From the NCBI GenBank assembly GCA_016860845.1, contig BOKF01000074.1, positions 1 to 40,211 on the forward strand: DNA of 40,211 nt, in the 5' to 3' direction. The stretch comes from Chloroflexota bacterium. Lineage in GTDB: Bacteria > Chloroflexota > Anaerolineae > 4572-78 > J111. The translations under genes were made by a program, and so were the position numbers. Under the pieces are notes generated by a model. The model was not told where the DNA came from and made no database searches. It worked only from the letters and a program-made list of their open reading frames with translations. Below, one piece after another: positions 24,584-33,824 of this stretch (position 1 is the first letter of the stretch; every line of letters begins with the position of its first letter).

Positions 24584-26029
24584 ATGAGTCGCACAGGATT
24601 TAAGCGCAATCTAAAACCACTGGAACTTTTGACCGAAGCACAGGTCCAGCAGATGCACCAGGCGATTTTAGAAGTGCTGTGGGAAACCGGGCTGCGCATC
24701 GAGAGTGACTGGGCCTTGAAATTCTTTAAACAGCACGGCTGCTGGGTGGATGAAGCCAGTTTGCGGGTGCGATTTCCAGCCGAGATGGTCGAGGAGTGTG
24801 TGCGCTTGGCTCCCAGCAGCTACCCGGTCAAGGCGCCTGATCCGGCTAACGATCTACTGGTGGGCCAGGAGACTCTCTACTTTTCTCATAGTTCGGGAAT
24901 GGAAACGATTGACCTGGCTACATTTGAGCCTCGCCAGCCCACTCAAGCCGAGTATATTGATTGCGTACGGGTGTTAGACGCCCTGCCTCACCTCGATCAT
25001 CTCGGTTGCTATCCCTACTTTGGGTATGCAGGCATCCCCTCGGCTATGGCTATTCCGGAGGGCGTGGCTCTCCATATGAAATATTCCACCAAACATCAGG
25101 CCGGCTGCTGCTCTAACGACTGCGAGATTTTTACCATTCAGTTGGCCCAAGCTGTCGGCCATGAGTTCACCGGTACGATTGGCTCATCGCCGCCGTTGAC
25201 CTGGGGCGCTGAAGCACTCACCGCCGCCAAGCGAATTGTGGAAGCCGGTTTTCCTCTATCTACGGTGGATGGCTGTATGATGGGCGGCACCGGCCCGGCC
25301 ACTATTCCGGGTTCGGTTGTGGTCAGCAGCGCCGAACAGATGGGTATGCTGGTGCTGGTGCAGCTTTTGAAGCCGGGTCACCGCATGATAGTTGGTCATT
25401 TTTCGCTGCCGCTCAATATGAATAGCGGCTCACCCGCTTTTGGGCAGATTGACGCCTCGCTCAATAACCTGATCTTCAACCAGATGTGGCGTTATTACCA
25501 GGTTCCCATTGGCAACGGCAGTCCCGGTTATGTTAGCGCCAAAATGATTGACTATCAGGCCGGCTATGAAAAGGGACTGGCCGGTCTGGCCTCGGCCCTA
25601 TCCGGGGTCAACTCGATGCTGCTCCATTTTGGGGTATCCAGCGAGTTGACCGCGCACCCGGTCCAGGCAGTGCTGGATGATGACATCGCCGGCATGATCG
25701 GCCGGTTTGTGACGGGTGAAGCCATTACCGCCGAAACGATTGCAGTCGAATTGATCAAAGAGGTCGGCCCGATTCCGGGCCACTACCTGGGCAAAGCGCA
25801 CACCCGGCAGTGGTGGCAAAAAGAGCAGTTTGTGCCCGAGTCGGCCGATCGCTTGACTTACCCCGAATGGCTGCAGCAGGGCAAAAAACAGGCTCTGGAC
25901 TATGCCCGGGCCAGGGTTGAAGCGATCCTGGCCGAGCCGGAACGAACCCATTTAATCTCGAACCAGGAAGACGACATAGCCAGAATCCTGCAGGAGGCCA
26001 GAGCTTACTACCAGAAACGAGCAGAATGA
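24584..26029 (+). CDS. MttB-superfamily (MtgB-like) methyltransferase, non-pyrrolysine
   Basis: The product is 481 aa, read through with ordinary codons only and preceded by AGAGAGGGG. Family marks: LTEAQVQQMHQAILEVLWET at the N-terminus, SAKMIDYQAGYEKGL (about 314-328, the DxKxxDxQAGYEK region), GAEALTAAKRIVEAG, and the SQPxxxG-like barrel strands. Pyl-free relatives demethylate glycine betaine, proline betaine, carnitine or gamma-butyrobetaine onto a corrinoid protein. The natural partner is the corrinoid protein just upstream. The substrate is not decided by sequence. Confidence 0.9.
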   Translation: MSRTGFKRNLKPLELLTEAQVQQMHQAILEVLWETGLRIESDWALKFFKQHGCWVDEASLRVRFPAEMVEECVRLAPSSYPVKAPDPANDLLVGQETLYFSHSSGMETIDLATFEPRQPTQAEYIDCVRVLDALPHLDHLGCYPYFGYAGIPSAMAIPEGVALHMKYSTKHQAGCCSNDCEIFTIQLAQAVGHEFTGTIGSSPPLTWGAEALTAAKRIVEAGFPLSTVDGCMMGGTGPATIPGSVVVSSAEQMGMLVLVQLLKPGHRMIVGHFSLPLNMNSGSPAFGQIDASLNNLIFNQMWRYYQVPIGNGSPGYVSAKMIDYQAGYEKGLAGLASALSGVNSMLLHFGVSSELTAHPVQAVLDDDIAGMIGRFVTGEAITAETIAVELIKEVGPIPGHYLGKAHTRQWWQKEQFVPESADRLTYPEWLQQGKKQALDYARARVEAILAEPERTHLISNQEDDIARILQEARAYYQKRAE

Positions 26030-26112
26030 TGCAGGTGGATTGTTTGAGAATTTATAGCCCGGGTGAACCAGAAATCATTTGATACTTATATCAGTTTCAG
26101 GAGGAAACGTTT

Positions 26113-27084
26113 ATGCGTTACCGCAAATTAGGCAAGGCAGGTTTTGAAGTCTCGGAAATTAGCTTCGGCGCCTGGGGCATCGGCGGCGATTGGTGGGCCG
26201 GGGAGGACGATGCCGAATCGCTCAAATCAATGAGACTGGCCTTTGAACTGGGCGTTAACTTTGTTGACACAGCGCCCAATTATGGCAACGGCCATAGTGA
26301 AGAACTGGTTGGTAAGGCCGTGCAGGCGTGGGGCGAAAAGGTCTACATCGGTACCAAGATCAACCCCAAGAATTTCACCTGGCCGGCGGCGCCGGGTACG
26401 CCGCTCAAAGAGGTTTTTCCCTCGCAATGGATCATCGAGTCTACGGAAAAAAGCCTGAAACGGTTGGGGGTCGAGCAAATTGACTTGCAGCAACTCCACG
26501 TCTGGCTCGATGAGTGGGCCGATCAAGACGAATGGCAAGAAGCAGTCGTCAGATTAAAAGAGCAGGGCAAAATCAAAGCTTTCGGACTGTCTCTCAACTA
26601 TCCGCTTGAACCGGATTACGGGGCGGAAGGTATCCGCACCGGCCTGATTGATACCTGCCAGGTGGTTTATAACATTTATGAGCAAGTGCCGGGCGAAAGT
26701 CTATTTCCGTTGGCCTTGCAAGAGAATATCGGCATCATTGCCAAATCGCCGCTGGATGAGGGGGCGTTGACCGGCAAAATCACCCTGGAGACGATTTTTT
26801 CTGAAGGCAGCTTTCAGGATTTCTACTTCAAGGGCGACCGTAAACGAGAAGTCTTTGAGCGGGCCAAGGCCCTGGAATTCTTAATCCATGACGAGGTCGA
26901 GTCGCTGGCTGAAGCGGCGCTCCGTTTTTGCCTCAGCCACCCGGCCCTGTCTACAGTGATTGTCGGGATGCGGAAGCCGGAGCATACCCAGGCCAATGTT
27001 AAAGCATCGGATAAAGGCCCATTGCTCCCATCCGATCTGGAAAAACTAAAAGAATATGCCTGGTCACACAATTTCTGGGCGTAG
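26113..27084 (+). CDS. Aldo/keto reductase
   Basis: The product is 323 aa with AGGAGG upstream. The catalytic tetrad is visible: Asp52, Tyr57 (DTAPNYGNG), Lys82 (GTKINPK) and His129 (QQLHVW). The C-terminal NADP-binding end has ALRFCLSHPALSTVIVG. It is the general AKR12/13-like bacterial type, reducing aldehydes or ketones or oxidising sugar alcohols. Position between the methyltransferase and transporter genes suggests a role in the same pathway. Confidence 0.9.
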   Translation: MRYRKLGKAGFEVSEISFGAWGIGGDWWAGEDDAESLKSMRLAFELGVNFVDTAPNYGNGHSEELVGKAVQAWGEKVYIGTKINPKNFTWPAAPGTPLKEVFPSQWIIESTEKSLKRLGVEQIDLQQLHVWLDEWADQDEWQEAVVRLKEQGKIKAFGLSLNYPLEPDYGAEGIRTGLIDTCQVVYNIYEQVPGESLFPLALQENIGIIAKSPLDEGALTGKITLETIFSEGSFQDFYFKGDRKREVFERAKALEFLIHDEVESLAEAALRFCLSHPALSTVIVGMRKPEHTQANVKASDKGPLLPSDLEKLKEYAWSHNFWA

Positions 27085-27164
27085 GTTGACTGAAATATTA
27101 TTACAGAAAGGAGGGAAGAACACTAGTCAAACTTAATTCAGCAGAATGGTTTATGGAAGCCTAA

Positions 27165-27179
27165 GAAAACCGCGTTTTC
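27165..27179. promoter_or_regulatory. Candidate operator dyad upstream of the ABC transporter
   Basis: GAAAAC-CGC-GTTTTC is a 6-bp perfect inverted repeat 28 bases before the transporter start at 27207. It could be a regulator site or a short RNA hairpin. It does not match the GntR candidate operators at 13761 and 13859. Confidence 0.3.
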
Positions 27180-27206
27180 CAAATAGTGTTGTTTAGGAGA
27201 AGCACA

Positions 27207-28628
27207 ATGTCAAGATCTATTTTCTTCAAAAGTATGGTATTAGTCGTGGTCGTTGTGGTGCTGGCGGTTATTGCAGCCCAATGTGGGGCTGCTCCTACAC
27301 CGCAGACTATTGTAGAGACCGTGGTCGTCACTAAAGAGGTCCAGGGAGAAACCGTTACTGTTGTTGAAACGGTTGAAGTCGTTCGGACTGTGGAGGTAGA
27401 AAAGGAGGTTGTGAAAGAAGTTCCTGTCGAAAAAGAAATTGTGACCATTGCCTACAATGGCTACTTCGACAAAACTTTTGGCCCGGCGGACACCCCCATC
27501 AAGGTCATTCGTGAGGAAGTCGCCAAGAAGTATCCCAATATTCAGGTTGAGTTCAACATTATGCCCTACGAGGCCGGTCCGTGGCGCGACAACTATCTGG
27601 CTTGGTTCCAGGCCGAAGATGGGACCACTGATTTGATTGGGATGGGGCTGTACTGGCTGCCGGAGTTTGGCAAAACAGGGTGGTTGATGCCGTTGAACGA
27701 TATGATCAGCCCGGAGATTATGGCTAAGTTGAACCCGGCCTATATCAATGCTTTTACCTATGAGGGCGACGTTCTGGCCTTAGGCCCGTGGTGGGGCGGG
27801 ATTGGCGGTCTATACTACCGCAAAGATTTGTTAGAAGAGGCCGGTTTTGAACCTCCCAAGACTTATGAGGAGCTGGTGGAAATTGCCAACGCTATTACCG
27901 CTAAAAATCCAGAGTTAAGCGGCTGGACCTGGCCGGCGCTCAAAGATCAAGTGGTGGTCAACCGCTGGGTGGAATTCTTGAACGGCTATGGCGGGACCTA
28001 TTTTGACGAGAGCGGCCAATGCGTTATGAACGATGAGAAGGGCGTTGAGGCGTTGGAGTTCATGATCAGCCTGTTCGAAGATGACGTTACACCTAAGGAA
28101 GCTTTGACCTGGAAGGAAGAGGAGGGTCAGGTCAAATTCGTGAGCGGTCAGTCGGTCTTTCATACTGGGCGCCAGGATATGATGTTCTGGCTGAACGATC
28201 CTGAGCAATCCAAGGTGGTTGACAAATGGGGCTTTGTTCCTATGCCGGGCAAGGAGGGCATTGGGGCCGGCTTCTTTGAAGGTTGGGGCTTTTCCATCAA
28301 TAAATACTCCGACAATCCTGAAGCGGCAGCCAAAGTCCTTGAGGTTATGTTCGATTTCCCGGTGCAGAAGGCTTTCAACCTCTCTCAAGGCCCTGTCCAA
28401 GCTCATATGGATGTATACAGTGATCCAGACGTAATCGCCAATAACCCTAACATGCCGCTGGTCGAAGCAGTGGCTGATACGGCGATTCCCCCCATTCCCT
28501 CCCCGGCTTTTGCTGAGTTAACGGTTATTCTGTCTGAGGAAATCCACGCGGCCCTATCCGGGATCAAACCCGCCCAAACTGCGTTGGATGACGCATGTGA
28601 TCAAATAGACTCAATTCCACTAGAATAA
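27207..28628 (+). CDS. ABC transporter solute-binding lipoprotein (family 1, sugar type)
   Basis: The product is 473 aa from ATG 27207 (TTTAGGAG upstream). There is a signal peptide with a long Val-rich core, and a lipobox ending AAQC. Residues about 30-80 form a repetitive linker of VVET/VEVE units, common in Chloroflexota binding proteins, that would hold the domain away from the membrane. The folded part has the family 1 patterns (LGPWWGGIGGLYYRKDLLEE, YEELVEIANAI, GWGFSINKYSDNPEAA). It delivers substrate to the two permeases that follow. Family 1 proteins bind sugars, polyols or glycerol phosphates. Confidence 0.92.
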   Translation: MSRSIFFKSMVLVVVVVVLAVIAAQCGAAPTPQTIVETVVVTKEVQGETVTVVETVEVVRTVEVEKEVVKEVPVEKEIVTIAYNGYFDKTFGPADTPIKVIREEVAKKYPNIQVEFNIMPYEAGPWRDNYLAWFQAEDGTTDLIGMGLYWLPEFGKTGWLMPLNDMISPEIMAKLNPAYINAFTYEGDVLALGPWWGGIGGLYYRKDLLEEAGFEPPKTYEELVEIANAITAKNPELSGWTWPALKDQVVVNRWVEFLNGYGGTYFDESGQCVMNDEKGVEALEFMISLFEDDVTPKEALTWKEEEGQVKFVSGQSVFHTGRQDMMFWLNDPEQSKVVDKWGFVPMPGKEGIGAGFFEGWGFSINKYSDNPEAAAKVLEVMFDFPVQKAFNLSQGPVQAHMDVYSDPDVIANNPNMPLVEAVADTAIPPIPSPAFAELTVILSEEIHAALSGIKPAQTALDDACDQIDSIPLE

Positions 28629-28748
28629 TCTATTTCAACTGCTGGGCCTTTCGGTTTACCAATTTGGGTATTGACCCTAAGGTCCAGCTTGTCCAATCTT
28701 TTATGGTTGGATGAATTTGACGGCCGGGACGGATAAGGAACAAACTCA

Positions 28749-29912
28749 ATGGAAACTGGTTCGTTAGGAGCCCTGATTCGCATTTTGTTCATCTATGTCA
28801 TCATTGTCGGCTTGCTCTTTGTCGGCTTAATGATGCTTAGCCGGGCAGAAGAGGCGACCCGCCACGAGAAAGGGGCGAAACGGCACCTAGTTTTTGCCCT
28901 GGGTGGTTTGTATGTTATCTCTGCCTTGATCTTTGTCTTTCAACCCGTCCTGGCTATTGCTCCCTTTCTGATTTCCATTGCTGCCAGCGTAACAGTTGGT
29001 TTTATAACCACTAAGAAGATGCGGCGGGGTCTATCAGAACCCGAGTTGGCGCTTTTGTTTGTTTTACCGGCAGTTATTGGGATTTTTCTCTTTTACTATT
29101 ACCAAATCGCTCAAACGGCTATTTACAGCCTTAACCACCTTGACCATTCGACCCAATGGTCGAGTGAGACTTTTGTGGGACTGAAAAACTATATTGACGT
29201 TTTTCAAAGCAAAAACTTTTTGAGCGCGTTTGGCTATACTCTCTACTTCACCGTAGTGGCCGTTTTTCTTGAATTTTGGATCGGCTTGGGGCTGGCGATG
29301 TCTACATTTTGGGTAGGACGCCATTTGCGGGGATTTCTGCGGGCGCTGATTGTTATTCCGTGGGCTATCCCCCCGATCATATCAGCCGCCATCTGGAAAT
29401 GGTTCCTGAATGCCGATATTGGGCTGGGCTATTTTTTTGTCCAGTTGGGGTTAGTAGACGAGCCGCCATTATTCTTGGTAGACCCTATCCTGGCAATGCA
29501 TGCCGTAATCGTAGCCGATATCTGGAAAATGTCCTCTTTAATTGCCATACTGATGATCGGCGGCCTGGCCGTTATTCCCCAGGATATTTACGACGCGGCT
29601 AAAGTAGATGGTGCTCAGGCTTTTTTCCGTTTTCGCCGGCTGACCTTGCCGATGCTAACCCCCACCATCTTGGTAGCCCTGCTCTTTAGAACGATGGATG
29701 CGTTACGCACCTTTGATTTGATCTTCGGTCTAACCAAGGGTGGCCCCGGCATTACCACCGAAACCCTAAGTTCCTTTGCCTATAAATTCTATTTTACCCG
29801 CGCCAGATTTGGCCTGGGCTCGGCTTACGGTATGGTCATTTTTGTGCTTATCCTGGGGCTCAGTTTTTTCTATATTAGCCGCATCAGAAAAAATCTGAGG
29901 TTTAAAACATGA
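28749..29912 (+). CDS. ABC sugar permease (MalF/UgpA type) with extra N-terminal helices
   Basis: The product is 387 aa, about 90 longer than typical. The first about 105 residues hold three additional hydrophobic helices before the standard start (ELALLFVLPAVIGIFLFYYY). The permease core has the EAA coupling motif (DAAKVDGAQAFFRFRRLTLP) and FDLIFGLTKGGPG. The extra helices recall the MalF N-terminal extension. Its stop overlaps the next start (ATGATG). A 120-base gap after the binding-protein gene shows nothing. Confidence 0.9.
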   Translation: METGSLGALIRILFIYVIIVGLLFVGLMMLSRAEEATRHEKGAKRHLVFALGGLYVISALIFVFQPVLAIAPFLISIAASVTVGFITTKKMRRGLSEPELALLFVLPAVIGIFLFYYYQIAQTAIYSLNHLDHSTQWSSETFVGLKNYIDVFQSKNFLSAFGYTLYFTVVAVFLEFWIGLGLAMSTFWVGRHLRGFLRALIVIPWAIPPIISAAIWKWFLNADIGLGYFFVQLGLVDEPPLFLVDPILAMHAVIVADIWKMSSLIAILMIGGLAVIPQDIYDAAKVDGAQAFFRFRRLTLPMLTPTILVALLFRTMDALRTFDLIFGLTKGGPGITTETLSSFAYKFYFTRARFGLGSAYGMVIFVLILGLSFFYISRIRKNLRFKT

Positions 29913-30763
29913 TGTACGAGTGGAGATTAAGAAACCGTAAACGAATTGACAGTGTCCTCTCGTTACTGGTGACGCTACTCATTGCCGCTTTTACGCTCAT
30001 TCCGCTGCTCTGGGTATTGAGCACTTCCTTTAAACCGATGGGGGCCGAATATCTAATCCCGATTGAATTGTGGCCCAAAGACCCCACCTTACAGGCCTAT
30101 CGGGCCGTGATTGTTGAGCTTGATTTTCTGGTACCTTTAAGAAACAGTTTTATTGTTTCGTTCTCGGTGGCAGTGCTGTGTCTGGCCATTTCGTCGCTTT
30201 CGGCTTATGCTATTGCCCGTTTACGATTTAGGTACAAGATTGAGTCTTTAATACTCCTGCAAATGGGGGCAATGATCCCACCGGTGGTTACAATTGCCCC
30301 TACTTTTGTTCTGCTGAAATCTATCGGCTTATTGGGTTCGCTGCCGGCCCTGATCATCCCCAACATCTTTTACAGTGTGGCGTTATCAACGTGGCTGTTA
30401 GCCAGTTATTTTGTGGAATTGCCGCATGAGCTGGAGGATGCGGCCAAGGTGGATGGCTACAGACCTTTTCAGATCTATTGGAAAGTGATTATTCCCCTGT
30501 CTGCGCCCGGGATGTTTGCCGCCGGGATGTTTGCTTTCATCGGCTCTTACGGGGAATTTATGTTAGCCTCAGTGGCCACGCTTGGTATTCAAGAGGTTCA
30601 GACTATTCCGGTGGCTATTCAGAATTTTTCTTTTGCCTTTAGACAACAATGGACCTGGATTTCTGCCGGGGTCATCCTGGCCTTGATCCCGGTCATCGCT
30701 TTGGTGCTCATCTTCCAGAGATGGGTCATCAAGGGGCTGACGGCGGGGGCAGTGAAGTACTAG
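29909..30763 (+). CDS. ABC sugar permease (MalG/UgpE type)
   Basis: The product is 284 aa with six predicted helices. It has the EAA loop (LEDAAKVDGYRPFQIYWKVI) contacting the ATPase. It overlaps the first permease gene by four bases and is followed by the ATPase gene, forming the core of a carbohydrate uptake transporter-1 system. Confidence 0.92.
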   Translation: MMYEWRLRNRKRIDSVLSLLVTLLIAAFTLIPLLWVLSTSFKPMGAEYLIPIELWPKDPTLQAYRAVIVELDFLVPLRNSFIVSFSVAVLCLAISSLSAYAIARLRFRYKIESLILLQMGAMIPPVVTIAPTFVLLKSIGLLGSLPALIIPNIFYSVALSTWLLASYFVELPHELEDAAKVDGYRPFQIYWKVIIPLSAPGMFAAGMFAFIGSYGEFMLASVATLGIQEVQTIPVAIQNFSFAFRQQWTWISAGVILALIPVIALVLIFQRWVIKGLTAGAVKY

Positions 30764-30801
30764 AGTCTCGTGTTCATCTCGATAACAGAAGGGTAGCAGT
30801 C

Positions 30802-31944
30802 ATGGCCGAAGTAATAGTCAAAAATCTGACCAAAAAATTTGGCGACGCCGTTGCCGTTGACAACTTAAACCTGGAATTCCCCGAAGGGAAGTTAACCGTA
30901 CTGGTGGGACCCTCCGGGTGTGGTAAAACAACCCTACTCCGTATGTTAGCTGGACTTGAGGAACCAACCACCGGGGAACTTATCATTGGGGGCAAAAATG
31001 TAGCTCATATCCCGGCCTGGGACCGCAATGTGGCGATGGTCTTCCAAAGCTATGCTTTGTATCCCAACATGACCGTATTCAAGAACATGGCCTTTCCCCT
31101 GGAAGCGCGTAAAATGCCAAAAGCTGAAATTAAGAAGCAAGTTGAAAAGTCGGCTGAAATTCTGGGCCTGACCGAGCTATTGAACCGATATCCTCGCCAA
31201 CTGTCCGGTGGACAGATGCAGCGCGTGGCGATTGGTCGAGCCATTGTCCGCAACCCCGACGTTTTTCTGATGGATGAACCACTCTCAAACCTGGATGCCA
31301 AACTGCGGGTGAGCACCCGGGCCGAGTTGAAACATTTGCAGCGTGAATTAGGCGTCACAACCGTTTATGTTACGCACGACCAGGCTGAGGCCATGACGTT
31401 GGCCGACCAGTTAGTGGTTATGGATGCGGGACGGATCTTGCAAGCTGATTATCCAGAGTATATCTACTATCACCCCCAACAGATATTTGTGGGCGGTTTT
31501 ATCGGCAGCCCGGGTATGAATTTTATTCCCTGCCAGCTTAATGCCGAGCGGTCGAAATTAGTCAACTCTCATTTGGCATATGAGCTGCCGCTCCAAATAA
31601 AAGAGAATTTCAAAGATTTTCCCAGCAACAAAAAACTGGTCTTGGGTATTCGTCCCGAAGATATTACCCTTTACCCCCAGGAAAAAGCTGGGGCGATGAA
31701 GGTTTCGGTCTACATCACCGAGGAGTTGGGCAAAGAAACGTTAGTCACGGTAAAGTATGGGGATAGTTTTCTCAAACTTTTTGTGCCGCCTATCGTCGGT
31801 ATGTATCAAAAAATTGGCTTGGATGTTTGGTTATACTTTAAGCCCGAAGGTCTGCGTATTTTTGATGCGGAAACTCAAGCGCTATTGCTTGATTGTACCC
31901 CTGAAAAATTGGAGATTGAATATGCGGGTGTAATCTATGGATAA
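30802..31944 (+). CDS. ABC sugar-importer ATPase (UgpC/MsmX type)
   Basis: The product is 380 aa from ATG 30802 (AAGGG upstream); the longer frame from 30649 overlaps the permease and is not used. Walker A GPSGCGKTT, Q-loop MVFQSYALYP, signature LSGGQMQR, Walker B VFLMDEPLSNLDAK, and switch THDQAEAM. The C-terminal TOBE-like regulatory domain (IRPEDITLYP) is present. A membrane-distal ATPase in the gene row means the importer is self-contained. The stop overlaps the next gene's start by eight bases. Confidence 0.93.
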   Translation: MAEVIVKNLTKKFGDAVAVDNLNLEFPEGKLTVLVGPSGCGKTTLLRMLAGLEEPTTGELIIGGKNVAHIPAWDRNVAMVFQSYALYPNMTVFKNMAFPLEARKMPKAEIKKQVEKSAEILGLTELLNRYPRQLSGGQMQRVAIGRAIVRNPDVFLMDEPLSNLDAKLRVSTRAELKHLQRELGVTTVYVTHDQAEAMTLADQLVVMDAGRILQADYPEYIYYHPQQIFVGGFIGSPGMNFIPCQLNAERSKLVNSHLAYELPLQIKENFKDFPSNKKLVLGIRPEDITLYPQEKAGAMKVSVYITEELGKETLVTVKYGDSFLKLFVPPIVGMYQKIGLDVWLYFKPEGLRIFDAETQALLLDCTPEKLEIEYAGVIYG

Positions 31945-32878
31945 GAACTGCCCCCCAGGAGCATTATCTTATCCGGCTGGTATAATTCCATTTGGCCTTG
32001 ACCAACCAATCCTATGTGTTAACGATCAGTGTGGTTATTACTATGAACGCCCAGACGTATTAGCTGAATTACAGGCAGGACGCTTTGATAGCCTGATAAA
32101 ACTCGCTCAAGCCGGCCTGGCTATGGGATTCCCAGTCTTTAACGTTCAGTTAATGGAGCCCACCTTAATTGACCGTGAACGGGAATTAGTTCCCCAGGTC
32201 GTTCACGAGATATATGAAGCAACCGGCTGCTGCATCGCTGTGGACTCTCGTGACCCGGAGGTGGTTGATCTGGCTCTAGCGGCTTTCCCGCACAAAGCTA
32301 TGTGCAACTCGGTCAATGGCGAGTGGCACAACCTCAATTCGATGCTGCCTGTTATTGCCAAACATGGTGCGGCCATTGGTACAGCCCTGGTTTATGAGAA
32401 AGGTATTCCCCAAACCGTAGCCGAACGATTATTTGTGGCCCGGCGCATTGTGAAAATGGCCGAAGATAACGGTATTCCGCGCCAGGATGTGATGATTGAC
32501 GCTGTCTGCTTACCGGCCGGCGTTGCCCCTGACAGTATGCAGGCCACCCTGGAAACCCTAAAAGCGTTACATGAAGAATTGGGGGTGCCAACGCTGTTGG
32601 GGATTAGCAACGCCGGTTTCATGATGCCGAACGCCCGCATAATTGATCTGGCCTATTTCATCAGCGCGGTCTCCTGGGGTTTAGATGTCGCCATGATCGA
32701 TCCTTTCACACCTTATCTACCCTGGTTGAGCCGAACTATGGACTTTCTGACGGGAGTTGATCCGTATGCTCAGGAGTATCTGGCCTATTACCGAGCTAAC
32801 CTTTCCCGGCCGGCCGATGACATCAACTTACCGGAAATGAGTTCAGAAAAATTTTTAAATGAAAAGGAGGAGAGGTAG
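31937..32878 (+). CDS. Pterin-binding methyltransferase (MtgA/AcsE/MtrH-like, methyl-THF forming)
   Basis: The product is 313 aa, a DHPS-like TIM barrel. CIAVDSRDPEVVDLALAAF and NSVNGEWHN carry the Asp and Asn used to hold the pterin ring in AcsE, MetH and MtgA. IDAVCLPAGV and LLGISNAGF continue the barrel. It would take the methyl group from a methyl-corrinoid protein and give methyl-tetrahydrofolate. It is the only methyl acceptor enzyme in the window, so it may serve both corrinoid proteins. The start overlaps the ATPase gene. The following 87 bases are empty. Confidence 0.85.
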   Translation: MDKNCPPGALSYPAGIIPFGLDQPILCVNDQCGYYYERPDVLAELQAGRFDSLIKLAQAGLAMGFPVFNVQLMEPTLIDRERELVPQVVHEIYEATGCCIAVDSRDPEVVDLALAAFPHKAMCNSVNGEWHNLNSMLPVIAKHGAAIGTALVYEKGIPQTVAERLFVARRIVKMAEDNGIPRQDVMIDAVCLPAGVAPDSMQATLETLKALHEELGVPTLLGISNAGFMMPNARIIDLAYFISAVSWGLDVAMIDPFTPYLPWLSRTMDFLTGVDPYAQEYLAYYRANLSRPADDINLPEMSSEKFLNEKEER

Positions 32879-32965
32879 AAAAGGAACTCGAATTGCTTAT
32901 GACGTACTTTTTGTCTATTTTTGGTACTGAGACCGATTACCAGTCAATATTAAGGGATTTAAGTT

Positions 32966-33751
32966 ATGGATTTCAAACAAGCTTCTGCTGCCGATGTGCA
33001 AAAATTTAATGAAGATGGGTATGTGATTATCCGTTCACTATTTGACCCAGAAGAGATGGACCTGCTCATCACCAAGGCCAGAGCCGATAGCAAGATGCTG
33101 GCGAGCGCCCAAGACCGTCTGGACGATTCGGGCAAGGCCGCCAAATTAGCGATGTGGCAGGAGGAGCGTGACGACCTCTACGGCATGTTTTCGCGTTGCC
33201 CCCGCATCGTCGACTCGATGGAGAAGTTTCTGGGGGGTGAAGTCTATCATTATCACAGCAAAATGAGTCTCAAGGAGTCTAAAGTTGGTGGAGCCTGGGA
33301 ATGGCACCAGGATTATGGCTACTGGTACACCAATGGAATATTGTTCCCCTATATGGCCAGTTGTTACATTGCCTTGGACCCAGCCACCAAAGAGAATGGC
33401 TGCTTGCAGGTGTTGAAAGGCTCTCACCATATGGGCCGGATCAACCACGAGTCGGGTGACCAGTTTGCTGTTGACCCGGAACGTCTGGAGGCGGCCATCA
33501 AACGATTTGAGCTGGTTTACTGTGAGATGGACTCCGGTGACGCCCTCTTCTTTCACGGCAACCTGCTCCACGCTTCTGCAGCCAACACATCGTCGAACCC
33601 TCGCTGGGGGCTGATCTGTTGTTACAATGCCGCCCGCAACGATCCTTACAAAGACAGTCTTTATGGCGCTCGCTACACCCCACTGAAAAAAGTCGCCGAC
33701 ACGGCCATTAAAGAGGTCGGTCGGGCCGCAATTGCGGCCCTCAAAGGTTAA
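32966..33751 (+). CDS. Phytanoyl-CoA dioxygenase (PhyH) family Fe(II)/2-oxoglutarate oxygenase
   Basis: The product is 261 aa. The 2-His-1-carboxylate triad is His114, Asp116 (WEWHQDYGYW) and His202 (FFHGNLLHASAAN), and Arg213 is placed to bind 2-oxoglutarate. Bacterial PhyH proteins hydroxylate compatible solutes, antibiotics, phosphonates and methylated amines. Hydroxylation of an N-methyl or adjacent carbon would fit the cluster. Like the Rieske enzyme it needs O2. Confidence 0.88.
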   Translation: MDFKQASAADVQKFNEDGYVIIRSLFDPEEMDLLITKARADSKMLASAQDRLDDSGKAAKLAMWQEERDDLYGMFSRCPRIVDSMEKFLGGEVYHYHSKMSLKESKVGGAWEWHQDYGYWYTNGILFPYMASCYIALDPATKENGCLQVLKGSHHMGRINHESGDQFAVDPERLEAAIKRFELVYCEMDSGDALFFHGNLLHASAANTSSNPRWGLICCYNAARNDPYKDSLYGARYTPLKKVADTAIKEVGRAAIAALKG

Positions 33752-33824
33752 CGCTCTTTCAGGCAGTTAACGCTGTATATTCAGCCGGGTTTATGGCTAA
33801 TCATTCAAACTTGAGCCAGATATT

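Noticed and set aside
27161..27448. Thr/Ser-rich open frame on the minus strand opposite the binding-protein linker
   Set aside because: Antisense of the Val/Glu/Thr linker repeats; no start signals.
30649..30801. Longer start of the ABC ATPase
   Set aside because: It lies mostly inside the upstream permease gene and adds low-complexity sequence; the ABC domain begins at the ATG at 30802.
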